Assembly (NCBI GenBank): GCA_963575745.1
Contig: CAUYUJ010017832.1
Coordinates: 32,501-96,500 of the forward strand
Direction: 5' to 3'
Length of the DNA: 64,000 nt
From: Prorocentrum cordatum
Taxonomy: Eukaryota > Sar > Dinophyceae > Prorocentrales > Prorocentraceae
Below are positions 40,935 through 53,954 of the stretch, piece after piece. Position 1 is the stretch's first letter. The number at the start of each line of letters is the position of its first letter. Below the pieces are notes generated by a model, which saw nothing but the letters and a program-made list of their open reading frames with translations, was not told the origin of the DNA and made no database searches. The position numbers were made by a program, and so were the translations under genes.

Positions 40935-42385
40935 GTGTTACACTGCCCGGCCCCTTTCAGCTAAGAGAGTAAGAACCCTTCTAGGCAGAGCCTAGGTAGG
41001 GAATAAATCAGCGATTCATCGCGGGACTTCGACCGCCATCATTAGTTTGCGCCAGTCTTTGTTGACCGCAGGTTCTGATGTACCGCGAAAGTTGATTGCT
41101 TTCGTTAGTGTTCTGTTTAGCCACGAATTGGTGTTGCCTCTATTTGTGTTTTTCCTGCTTCTTACGAATACCCGTTCCCGCCACCAGCCTTTGATATTGT
41201 TTGCCACCATGGTCGTTTAACGCCATTGGCCATTGCTGTGTCTGTTGCGAGCATTGGTTGCCACCGCTATGCCTTACACGTTGTTGGATCACGAAGTCTG
41301 ATCGTCGTGACTCTGGTTTGCCAGTAATGTTGGCTGCCGCAGCTAGACGCTGCTCTGGTATATTGCGAACGTTGTGACTGCCACCACCAGCCTTGCATCT
41401 GCGGTTGTCCACGAAGCTGCCCATTGCCATTGGCAGTTGCCTTAGCTTTCCAAAGCTGTTAATTGGGGCTACGAGCCGCCGCGCTGATTTGCCATTGATG
41501 TTGGTTCCGCCGCCGGCCGCTGCTCCAGGCTGCCACGAGTGCTGGCTGCCGCCAGAAGCTGCTGCCCTGGCTTGCTACGAAGAACTTCTGCCGCCGCCTG
41601 CCCCCGCCCCGGTCTGCCACGGCCGTGCGAGGCCGATGACGCGCAAGGAGCGGTTAAAGGAGCCGCGCCACCGCGGGCACACCGCCCGGGGGTTCTTGCG
41701 CCGCGGCACCGCGCTGCGCCGCGCTGCCGTCGACCACCCCGCGCGGCCGAGGGTTTCGGCGTTTGCTCCTTCTCGGCGCTCCTACGGCCCAGGACGGCCC
41801 AAGAGGCCACCAAAGTGGCCCCGAGAGCGCCGAATTAGCCTTCGAGATGGCTCCCTGACGGCCCGCGAAAACCCCACGACGGCCCCAAGGGCCCCAAAAC
41901 GGCCCAGGTTGTCCACTCCAACCGCGCCCATCCACCCTCCCCCTTCCACCTGCAGCAGGCTCGCGCAGCTTCGGCGCGGTGGCGACGCCAGCACCCGCGT
42001 TCGAGGTCAAACACCCTACAGGGCCCGACTCGGGCCCCAGGGCACAGAAAACAATCCACGGCGCGAAATCCACGCGTAGGAACGATGGGGTCGACAGCCT
42101 CTGGGGACCTCTGACAGCGAAGATCGGTCAACATTGAATGCATTCACATGGTTCGACCAAAGGCTTGATCATGGTCCCTCACCCTCATGGTAAGACCGTG
42201 ATGCCGCTGAGTCCCTCGGCTGTCTTGGGCAGGGAATCCCCCTCAGCAAAGGATGCTGTTTCGCGTTGTTTTTCTCGCGCCAGCGGATGCCAAGGTGGAA
42301 AGGGGAGGTGGAAGACACGGAGGAGGTCCGAAAGCATTTACAGGAGGGCGGTTGGACATCGCTTCTCCTCGTTTTTGTGATTCCT
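40935..42385. other. Degenerate TTGCCA/GTTGGCTGCC repeats and unassigned sequence
   Basis: From 41200 to 41630 the words TTGCCA, GTTGGCTGCCGC and TGGTTTGCCAGTAATG recur irregularly, suggesting an old minisatellite. 41780-41915 holds reverse-oriented 11-mer units (GGCCCAAGAGGCC, CGGCCCCAAGGGCC). The plus frame 41393-42079 is open for 228 codons but Arg/Pro-rich with no domain. The minus frame to 41016 includes RTLTKAINFRGTSEPAVNKD and is similarly unassigned. Confidence 0.35.
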
Positions 42386-42389
42386 TATG

Positions 42390-43300
42390 TACGCACCCAT
42401 CTATACATTTTGGCCAGCGGGGACCCAAACAGTAGGTTATTGCAGTCTATGCGGTGCAATCTATGGTGTGCAATTCACTTGCCGAACTTGAAGTTGTCAA
42501 CTCCACTGCTCGCGCAATCATCCCACCCACCCACCCACCGTTTGGTCTGCAAAACCCATGCGGAAGCGATTGCGGTGAGTGCTTGGTGTTGGTTGGTGCA
42601 TCTCTGCGGTCGCGCTAGCTCGCGCATGTTCGCGCGCGCGCACCGGCCAGCTAGTTTGGCGCGACCGATGCGAATACGGTGGCGCTGATCGCTCGGCACA
42701 TCCCAACGGGCACTTCAGTGCGAGTCGGCAACGTGGGCGGGCGCGGTATCATGGCAACGTCGACAACGGTAAACACGATGATGATACTAGCGATGCTGCT
42801 GACGATGCTGACAGCGACGACGTGGCAGCCAGTAACGGCGCCGATGCTGATCATGCCGACGACGATGACGGTGTCTGCGCGTCGGCGATGAAGGTTTTGG
42901 AAGGAGTTCGACACGTGCGCGCGGCAGGCGCGAGAGTGGCCCGCATGGTATCATTTGATACGGACGTACCACCCCAGCACGCGCGCAAGGGCGTTCGAAC
43001 GATTTCGACAAGCGCGCGCGGGAAGCTGGTTTGGTTGCGTGTTCTAGAAATGTTGAAACCTTGTGGCTTTCTGAAGAATTCGCAACAGCGCGCGCCATTG
43101 TTTTGGTTTTTTTGTGTAAGTCCGCGTTGCGAAACTTTGTGCTTCTTATGTTTGTGGGACAGTCGACTTTGAACTCCTTGCGAAACCAAAGGTTTTGGAA
43201 AGATTCTGGAATGCGCGCGCGACGACGCGCGCGCGCGTGCACTTCGTCATACGTTCTGCAAAGAGTTTTTGGAAACTGAGAATCTGTGATAAACGGGCGC
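42390..43300 (+). repeat. Element E, copy 3 (forward orientation)
   Basis: Parts in order: a short GTGCAATCTATGG tail, ACTCCACTGCTCGCGC and CATCCCACCCACCCACC, the linker GAGTGCTTGGTGTTGGTTGG, the central part with GGTATCATGGCAACG and GATGCTGATCATGCCGACG (42680-42900), then the CGCGCGCG subrepeats with GAAACCTTGTGG and CGCGCGCGACGACGCGCGCG (42960-43300). It leads directly into the large array, whose units are shortened and GAC-expanded relatives. Confidence 0.7.
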
Positions 43301-44087
43301 GCGCATACATTCTTCTGGCAGAGTATGTGGGGGGGGGGGGCGATACCAGCCCGGCTGGGATGGAACGAGCTTGTATTTAGGATGGACAATAGGGCAGAAC
43401 CATTTGTAATTTGCAAAACAAAAAGTGGACCGATGTATGCGATGCAACCTATGTAGTGCAATTATTTTTTTCGCAGTGAGTTGTCCACCCCACTGCTCGC
43501 GCAAACATCCCATCCACCCACCCGCAACTTGGCTTGCAAAATCTCTTGAAACCGTGACGGTGGGTACCACATGGCACTTGGCAGCAACAGCGACGCCGAC
43601 GACGACAGCGACAACGACGATGACGACGCCGCCGACAACGACTACGACGACCCCGACGACGTTTCCAACGACTTCGACGACGCCGACAACGACGATGACG
43701 ACGACGACGACGACGACAACACCGACGACGACGACGATGACGACACCGATGCCGACGACGACGACGATAACAACGACGATGACGACGCCGACGACGACGA
43801 TAACGACGACACCGACGACGATGACGTCAACGACGCCGACGACGACGACGACGGTGGTGACGACGATGACGCCGACGACGACGACGAAGACGACAACGAC
43901 GCCGACGACGACGACGACGAAGACGACAACGACGTCGCCAACGAAGACAACGAGGAAGGAGGGAGGACGACGACGGCGACAACGACGACAACGACGAGGG
44001 AGGAGGGAGGACGGCGACGACGCGAACGACGAAAAAAGAGGAAGGACGGCGACGCCGACGACGGCAACGACGAGGGAGGAGGGAAGA

Positions 44088-44120
<33 letters not shown>

Positions 44121-45771
44121 CATAGGAGGGACCGACGACGAGACGCCGACGACGGACGACGACGACGACGACGACGTGGGAGGAGGAGGACGGACGACCA
44201 CGGCGACAACGACGACGGAAACGACCACGACGCCAAAGAGGACGACGACGACGAACACGAGAAAAGACAGAGGACGACGTAGGCGACGACGACGACGACG
44301 ACGCGGAAGGAGGGAGGACGACGACGACGACGACGACGCAAGAGCGCGCGCGCGCACGCTTTTGTTGAAAATCCGTGTTGCGAAACCTTAGGTTTTTGTA
44401 GGTTTTTTGGGCGCGCGATTTTGAAATCCTTCCGAAACCGATGGGTTTTGAAGGTTTTCGGCATACGCCCGCGACGATGCGCGCGTCTGCGCTTCGTCAC
44501 ATTTTTTGCAGAGGATTCTCGCGACGGCACAAGCGCAAGGGCGTTCGACAGATTTCGACATGCGCGCGCGAAACCCGTTTGGTCGCACTCTGTGAAAATA
44601 TTGAAAAACCTATGGTTTTCTTAAGATTTCGCAAGAGCTCGCGCGGAAGTTTGTTTAGCAAATCCGTGTTGCGAAACCTTGTGTTTTTGTATGTGTTTTG
44701 GGAAACTCGATTGCGAAATCCTTCCGGCACCGAAGGTTGTTGAAGGATTTGGGCATGCGCGCGCGACGACGCGCGCGTGCGCATCTCGTCCCATTTGCTG
44801 CAAGGGGTTAGTGAAAAAAATGTTTTGTTAGAGCAGCACATGTCACCGCATAGTGTTTCTTTTCAAAAGGGAACCTCAGGGGGGAGAACCCGGCCTGGCT
44901 GGGATGGTACGATTTCATGTTTAGGATGGACGGGTGGTCAGAATCATATATGATTTACATACCCGAAAGGAGAACCGATAAGTCCGGGGGGGTAGAGTTT
45001 ATTCTCCTTTTAGAAAGGAGAATCTACGCGGTGCAATTAATCTTGACCGTCTTGAAGCTGTCCTCTCCACTGCTCGTGCAAACACCCCACCCTCCCACCC
45101 GCAACTTGGTCGCAAGACCTCTTCAGACAAGACCGTGACGGTAGGTACCACATGGCACTTGGCCACGACACCGATGCCGACGACGACAGCGACATCGACG
45201 ACGACGGCGCCGCCGACAGCGACTGCGACGACACCGACGACGTCTCCAATGTTTTCGACGGCGACAACGACGACGACGACACCGACGACGACGACAACGA
45301 CGCCGACGACGACGACGAAGACGACGACGACGTCGCCAACGGAGACGACGACGAGGGAGGAGAAAAAACGACGACGGCGACAACGACGACAACGACGATG
45401 GAGGAGGGAAGACGGCGACGACGCCAACGACGAAGAAGGAGGAAGGACGGCGACGCCGACGACGACAACGACGAGGGAGGAGGCAAGACGACGACGATGA
45501 CAAAGACGACGAAGACGACGACGACGACGGGCGACGAAATGAAAGGACGACGACGAGACGCCGACGACGGACGACGACGACGAGGGAGGAGGATAACGAC
45601 GAGGGAGGAGTGAAGACCACGACGACGACGACGACGACGGCGACGAAATAGGAGGGACAACGACGAGACGCCGACGAAGACAACAAGGGAGGAAGGACGA
45701 CCACGGCGACAACGACGACGGAAACGACGACGATGCCAAGACGACGACAACGACGACGAGGAAAGACAGAA

Positions 45772-45803
<32 letters not shown>

Positions 45804-48403
45804 GGGAGGAGGGAGGACGACGACGACGACGACGACGACGACGCAAGAGCGCGCGCGCACGCTTTTGTTGAAAATCCGTGTTGCGAAACCTTAGGTTCTT
45901 GTAAGTTTTTTGGACGCACGATTTTGAAATCCTTCTGAAACCGATGGTTTGTGAAGGATTTCGGCATACGCCCGCGACGACGCGCGCGTTTGCACTTCGT
46001 CCCTTTTTTTGCAGAGGATTCTCGGGACGGCACACGCGCAAGGGCGTTCGACAGATTTCGACATGCGCGCGCGCGAAGCCCGTTTGGTAGCATTTTTTGA
46101 AAATCGTGGAAAACCTATGGTTTTCTTAAGATGTCGCAAGAGCTCGCGCGGAAGTTGTTTTTAGCAAATCAGTGTTGCGAAACCATGTGTTTTTGTATGT
46201 TTTTCGGAAACTCGATTGCGAAATCCTTCCCGCACCGAAGGTTTTTGAAGGATTTCGGCATGCGCGCGCGACGACGCGCGCGTGTGCACTTCGTCTCATT
46301 TTGTGCAAGGGATTTGTGAAAAAAATGTTATGTTCGAACAACAAATGTCACCGCATAGTGTTTTTTCACCAGGGAACCGCAGGGGGGGGAACCCGGCCTG
46401 GCTGGGATAGTATGAGTTCATTTTTAGGATGGACATGTGGTCATAATCATATGTAATTTACAGCACGCGCGGGGTAACCGATAAGTCCGGGGTGGAAGGG
46501 GGGTAGAATCTATGAATCTTTCAGAAAGGAGAATCTACGTGGTGCAATTAATTTGCTGAACTTGAAGTTGTCTTCTCCACTGCTCGCGCAAACATCCCAC
46601 CCACCCACCCGCAACTTGGTTTGCAAAACCTGTTAAGACCGACTACGACGACACCGACGACAACGACTAGGACGACACCGACGACGTCTCCGACGACTTC
46701 GACGACGACAACGACGCCGACGACGACGACGACGAAGACGACGACGACGACGCCAACGAAGGCGACGACGAGGAAGGAAAGGACGACGACGGCGACAGCG
46801 ACGACAACGACGAAGGAGGAGGGAGGACGGTGACGACGCGAACGACGACGAAGGAGGAAGGACGGCGACGCCGACGACGACAACGACGAGGGAGGAGGGA
46901 AGACGACGACGACAACGACGACGACGACGGCGACGACATAGGAGGGACGACGATGAGACGCCGACGACGGACGACGACGACGACGTGGGAGGAGGAGGAA
47001 GGACGACCACGGCGACAACGACGATGGAAACGACCACGACGCCAAAGAGGACGACGACGACAAACAGGAGAAAAGACAGAGGACGACGTAGGCGACGACG
47101 ACGACGACGCGGGAGGAGGGAGGACGGCGACGACGACGACGACGACGACGCAAGAGCGCGCGCGCACGCTTTTGTTGAACATCCGTGTTGCGAAACCTTG
47201 GGTTCTTGTAGGTTTTTTGGACGCACGATTTTGAAATCCTTCCGAAACCGATGGGTTTTGAAGGTTTTCGGCATACGCCCGCGACGACGCGCGCGTCTGC
47301 ACTTCGTCCCGTTTTTTGCAGAGGATTCTCGCGACGGCACACGCGCAAGGGCGTTCGACAGATTTCGACATGCGCGCGCGAAGCCCGTTTGGTAGCATTT
47401 TGTGGAAATCTTGGAAAACCTATGGTTGTCTTAAGATTTCGCAAGAGCTCGCGCGGAAGTTTTTTTAGCTAATCAGTGTTGCGAGACCATGTGTTTTTGT
47501 ATGTTTTTCGGAAACTCGATTGCGAAATCTTTCCGGCACCGAAGGTTTTGAAAGGATTTCGGCATGCGCGCGCGACGACGCGCGCGTGTGCACTTCGTCT
47601 CATTTTGTGCAAGGGATTTGCGAAAAAGTGCTATGTTAGAACAAAAAATGTCACCGCATAGTGTTTTTTACAAGGGAACCGCAGGGGGGGGAACCCGGCT
47701 TGGCTGGGATGGTATGAGTTCATATTTAGGATGGACATGTGGTCAGAATCATATGTAATTTACAGCACGCGCGGGGGTCCCGATAAGTCCGGGGGGGGGG
47801 GGTAGAATCTATTAGTCTTTCAAAAAGGAGAATCCACTTCGACTGTCTTGAAGCTGTCCTCTCCACTGCTCGTGCAAACATCCCACCCGCAACTTGGACG
47901 CAAGACATCTTCAGACAAGACCGTGACGGTAGGTACTGCGCGGCACTTGGCCACGACACCGATGCCGATGACGACAGCGACATCGACGACGACGGCGCCG
48001 CCGACAGCGACTGCGACGACACCGACGACGTCTCCAATGTTTTCGACGACGACAACGACGACGACGACACCGACGATGACGACAACGACGCCGACGACGA
48101 CGACGAAGACGACGACGACGTCGCCAACGGAGACGACGACGAGGGAGGAGAAAAAACGACGACGGCGACAACGACGACAACGACGATGGAGGAGGGAAGA
48201 CGGCGACGACGCCAACGACGAAGAAGGAGGAAGGACGGAAACGCCGACGACGACAACGACGAGGAAGGAGGGAAGACGACGACGATGACAACGACGACGA
48301 AGACGACGACGACGGCGACGAAATAGGAGGGACGACGACGAGACGCCGACGACGGACGACGACGACGAGGGAGGAGGATAACGACGAGGGAGGAGTGAAG
48401 ACC

Positions 48404-48434
<31 letters not shown>

Positions 48435-48554
48435 CGACGAAATAGGAGGGACAACGACGAGACGCCGACGAAGACAACGAGGGAGGAAGGACGACCACGG
48501 CGACAACGACGACGGAAATGACGACGACGCCAAAGACGACGAGGAAAGACAGAA

Positions 48555-48589
<35 letters not shown>

Positions 48590-48601
48590 GGAAGGAGGGA
48601 G

Positions 48602-48632
<31 letters not shown>

Positions 48633-49889
48633 TAAGAGCGTGCGCGCACAATTTTGTTGAAAACCCGTGTTGCGAAACCTTGTGTTTTTGTATGTTTTTT
48701 GGACGCGCGATTTCGACATTCTTCCGAAACCGAAGGTTTTTGAAGGATTTCGGCATACGCCCGCGACGACGCGCGCGTCTGCACTTCGTCCCTTTTTTTG
48801 CAGGGGATTCTCGCGACGGCACACGCGCAAGAGCGTTCGACAGATTTCGACATGCGCGCGCGCGAAGCCCGTTTGGTAGCATTTTGTGAAAATCTTGGAA
48901 AACCTATGGTTTTCTTCAGATTTCGCAAGAGCTCGCGCGTAAGTTTTGTTTTGAATCAGTGTTGCGAAACCATGTGTTTTTATATGTATTTTTGGAAATT
49001 CAATTTTGAAATCTCTCCGGAACCGAAGGTTTTTAAAGGATTTCGGCATGCGCGCGCCACGACGCGCGCGTGCGCATTTCGTCTCATTTTTTGCAAGGGA
49101 TTCGTGAAAAAGTGATATGTTAGAACAAAACATGTCACCGCATAGTGTTGTTTGACAGGGAACCGCAGGGGGGGGGATACCGGCTTGGCTGGGATGGTAT
49201 GAATTCATATTTAGGATGGACATGTGGTCAGAACCATGTGTAATTTACAGCACGCGCGGGGGGGGCGATAAGTCCGGGGGGGGGGGGTAGAATCTATTAG
49301 TCTTTTAGAAAGGAGAATCCACTCTGCGGAACTTGAAGTCGTCATCTCCACTGCTTCGCGCAAACATCCCACCCACCCACCCGCAACTTGGTTTGCAAAA
49401 CCTGTTAAGACCGACTACGACGACACCGACGACAACGACTAGGACGACACCGACGACGTCTCCGACGACTTCGACGACGACACGACGCCGACGACGACGA
49501 CGAAGACGACGACGACGCCAACGAAGGCGACGACGAGGAAGGAGGAAGGACGACGACGGCGACAACGACGACAACGACGAAGGAGGAGGGAGGACGGTGA
49601 CGACGCGAACGACGACGAAGGAGGAAGGACGGCGACGCCGACGACGACAACGACGAGGGAGGAGGGAAGACGACGACGACAACGACGACGACGACGGCGA
49701 CGACATAGGAGGGACGACGATGAGACGCCGACGACGGACGACGACGACGACGTGGGAGGAGGAGGAAGGACGACCACGGCGACAACGACGATGGAAACGA
49801 CCACGACGCCAAAGAGGACGACGACGACAAACAGGAGAAAAGACAGAGGACGACGTAGGCGACGACGACGACGACGCGGGAGGAGGGAG

Positions 49890-49920
<31 letters not shown>

Positions 49921-51168
49921 CAAGAGCGCGCGCGCGCACGCTTTTGTTGAAAATCCGTGTTGCGAAACCTTGGGTTCTCGTAGGTTTTTTGGACGCACGA
50001 TTTTGAAATCTTTCCGAAACCGATGGGTTTCGAAGGTTTTTGGCATACGTCCGCGACGACGCGCGCGTCTGCACTTCGTCCCTTTTTTTGCAGAGGATTC
50101 TCGCGACGGCACACAGGCAAGGGCGTTCGACAGATTTCGACATGCGCGCGCGAAGCCCGTTTGGTAGCATTTTGTGAAAATCTTGAAAAAAAAACTCATG
50201 GTTTTCTTAAGATTTCGCAAGACCTCGCGCGGAAGTTTTTTTAGCAAACCAGTGTTGCGAAACCATGTGTTTTTGTATGTTTTTCGAAAGGTCGATTGCG
50301 AAATCTTTCCGGCACCGAAGGTTTTTGAAGGATTTCGGCATGCGCGCGCGACGACGCGCGCGTGCGCACTTCGTCTCATTTTTTGCAAGGGATTCATGAA
50401 AAATTGTTATGTTAGAAAGAAAAATGTCCCCGCATAGTGTTATTTGACAGGGAACCGCAGGGGGGGTGATACCGGCTTGGCTGGGATGGTACGAATTCAT
50501 ATTTAGGACGGACATGTGGTCATAATCATATGTGATTTACAGCACGCGCGGGGGACCCGATAAGTCCGGGGGGGGGGGGTAGAATCTATTAGTCTTTTAG
50601 AAAGGAGAATCCACTTCGACTGTCTTGAAGCTGTCCTCTCCACTGCTCGTGGAAACATCTCACCTCCCACCCGCAACTTGGTCGCAAGACATCTTCAGAC
50701 AAGACCGTGACGGTAGGTACTGCGTGGCACTTGGCCACGACACCGATGCCGACGACGACAGCGACATCGACGACGACGGCGCCGCCGACAGCGACTGCGA
50801 CGACACCGACGACGTCTCCAATGTTTTCGACGGCGACAACGACGACGACGACACCGACGACGACGACGACGACGACGCGACGAGACGACGAAGACGAACG
50901 ACCGACGAGACGACGACGACGACGACGGCCGACAACGACGACAACGACGATGGAGGAGGGAAGACGGGCGACGACGCCAACGACGAAGAAGGAGGAAGGA
51001 CGGCGACGCCGACGACGACAACGACGAGGGAGGAGGGAAGACGACGACGATGACAACGACGACGACGAGACGACACGACGGCGACGAAATGGGTGGACGA
51101 CGACGAGACGCCGACGACAGACGACGACGACGAGGGAGGAGGATAACGACGAGGGAGGAGTGAAGACC

Positions 51169-51200
<32 letters not shown>

Positions 51201-51329
51201 ACGAAATAGGAGGGACAACGACGAGACGCCGACGAAGACAACGAGGGAGGAAGGACGACCACGGCGACAACGACGACGGAAACGACGACGACGCCAAGAC
51301 GACGACAACGACGACGAGGAAAGACAGAA

Positions 51330-51374
<45 letters not shown>

Positions 51375-52487
51375 GGAGGAGGGAGACGACGACGACGACG
51401 ACGCAAAGAGCGCGCGCGCACAATTTTGTTGAAAACCCGTGTTGCGAAACCTGGTGTTTTTGTATGTTTTTTGGACGCACGATTTCGACATTCTCTTCCG
51501 AAACCGAAGGTTTTTGAAGGATTTCGGCATACGCCCGCGACGACGCGCACGTCTGCATGTCGTCCCGTTTTTTGCAGAGGATTCTCGCGACGGCACACGC
51601 GCAAGAGCGTTCGACAGATTTCGACATGCGCGCGCGCGAAGCCCGTTTGGTAGCATTTTGTGAAAATCTTGAAAAACCTATGGTTTTCTAAAGATTTCGC
51701 AAGAGCTCGCGCGTAAGTTTTTTTTTGCAAGCAGTGTTGCGAAACCATGTGTTTTTTATGTTTTTTGGAAATTCAATTTTGAAATCTCTCCGGACCGAGG
51801 TTTTTGAAGGATTTCGGCATGCGCGCGCCACGACGCGCGCGTGTGCACTTCGTCCAATTTTTTGCAAGGGGTTCGTGAAAAAGTGATATGTTAGAACAAA
51901 ACATGTCACCGCATAGTGTTTTTTACAAGGGAACCGCAGGGGGGGGGAACCCGGCTTGGCTGGGATGGTATGAATTCATATTTAGGATGGACATGTGGTC
52001 AGAATCATATGTAATTTACAGCACGCGCGGGGGGCCCGATAAGTCCGGGGGGGGGGGGGGGGGTAGAATCTATTAGTCTTTTAGAAAGGAGAATTGGACT
52101 ACCCTGCACCGCGCTTGACCACTCCACTGCTCGCGCAAACATCCCACCCACCCACCCGCAACTTGGTTCGCAAAATCTCTTAAGACCGTGACGGTGGGTA
52201 CCAAATGGCACTTGCCAACGACAGCGACGCCGACGACGACAGCGACAACGACGAGACGACGCCGCCGACAACGACTACGACGACACCGACGACGACTCCA
52301 ACGACTCCGACGACGCCGACAACGACGACTGACGGGACGACGACGCCCCCCCCCTACCCCCGACGACGACACGACCGACGACGCCGACGCCGACGCGACG
52401 ACGCCGGACGATGACAACGACGACGACGATGACGACGGCCGACGACGACGACACGACGATGCCGCCGACGCGACGACGACGACGTCC

Positions 52488-52750
52488 ACCCCCCCCCCCC
52501 CCCACCCCCCGCAACCCCCTAGCCCCCCCCCCCCCCCCCCAACCCCCCCCCTCACCCCACCAACCCAAACCCCCCCAACCACCCACCCCCCAAACCCCCA
52601 CACCCACCCCTACACACCAACCCAACGCCCCCACCAAAAAAAAAAAAAAAAAACCACCCCCCCCACCCAACCCCCCCCCCCCCCAACACAACCCCCCCCC
52701 CCAACCACCCCCCCCCCCCCCCCAACACCCCCCCCAACCAAGCCACCACA
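52488..52750 (+). other. C-homopolymer-rich block inside one array unit
   Basis: About 260 bp consist mostly of C runs broken by A, including an A-run near 52636-52653. No other unit has this. It is either a real cytosine expansion able to form i-motif/G-quadruplex structures, or low-quality consensus. Confidence 0.6.
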
Positions 52751-52851
52751 ACCCCCAACGACGCCGACGACGACGACGACGACGAGGACGACGACGGCGG
52801 CGACGACGACGACGCCGACAACGACGACGAACACGACGACGATGCCGACGC

Positions 52852-52886
<35 letters not shown>

Positions 52887-53051
52887 TCGCCAACGAAGAC
52901 GACGACGAGGGAGGAGGGAGGACGACGACGGCGACAACGACGACAACGACGACAACGACGAGGGAGGAGGGAGGACGGCGACGACGCGAACGACGAAGAA
53001 GGAGGAAGGACGGCGACGCCGACGACGGCAGCGACGAGGGAGGAGGGACGC

Positions 53052-53090
<39 letters not shown>

Positions 53091-53923
53091 CGACAAAATA
53101 GGAGGGACGACGACGAGACGCCGACGACGGACGACGACGACGACGAGGGAGGAGGAGGAAGGACGACCACGGCGACAACGACGACGGAAACGACCACGAC
53201 GCCAAAGAGGACGACGACGACGAACACGAGGAAAGACAGAGGACGACGTGGGCGACGACGAAGACGACAACGACGCGGGAGGAGGGACGGCGACGACGAC
53301 GACGACGACGAAGCAAGAGCGCGCGCGCGCACGCTTTTGTTGAAAATCCGTGTTGCGAAACCTTTGGTTGTTGTAGGTTTTTGGGCGCGCGATTTCGAAA
53401 TCCTTCCGAAACCGATGGGTTTTGAAGGATTTCGGCGTACGCGCGCGACGACGCGCGCGTCTGCACTTCGTCTTTTTTTGTTGCAGAGGATTCTCGCGAC
53501 GGCACACGCGCAAGGGCGTTCGACAGATTTCGACATGCGCGCGCGAAGCCCGTGTGGTAGCATGTTGTGAAAATCTTGGAAAAAAACCTATGGTTTTCTT
53601 GAGATTTCGCAAGAGTTCGCGCGGAAGTTCTTTAGCAAATCAGTGTTGCGAAACCATATGTTTTTGTATGTTTTTTGGAGAACCGATTGCGAAATCCTTC
53701 GGGCACCGAAGGTTTTTGAAGGATTCCGGCATGCGCGCGCGACGACGCGCGCGTCTGCACTTCGCCTCATTTGTTGCAAGGGATTCGCGAAAAAGTGCGA
53801 TGTTATAACAAAAAATGTCACCGCATAGCGTTTTTTTTTTTGTTTACAAGGGGTCCTCGGAGGGAGGAACCCGGCCTGGCTGGGATGATATGATTTCATA
53901 TTTGGGATGGACGAGTGTTCAGA

Positions 53924-53952
<29 letters not shown>
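53924..53952 (+). repeat. (TA)n microsatellite inside the array
   Basis: About 13 TA repeats between GTTCAGAA and GTGAAACTATACTATCCC. A shorter version is at 56808-56820 at the equivalent position. Confidence 0.9.
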
Positions 53953-53954
<2 letters not shown>

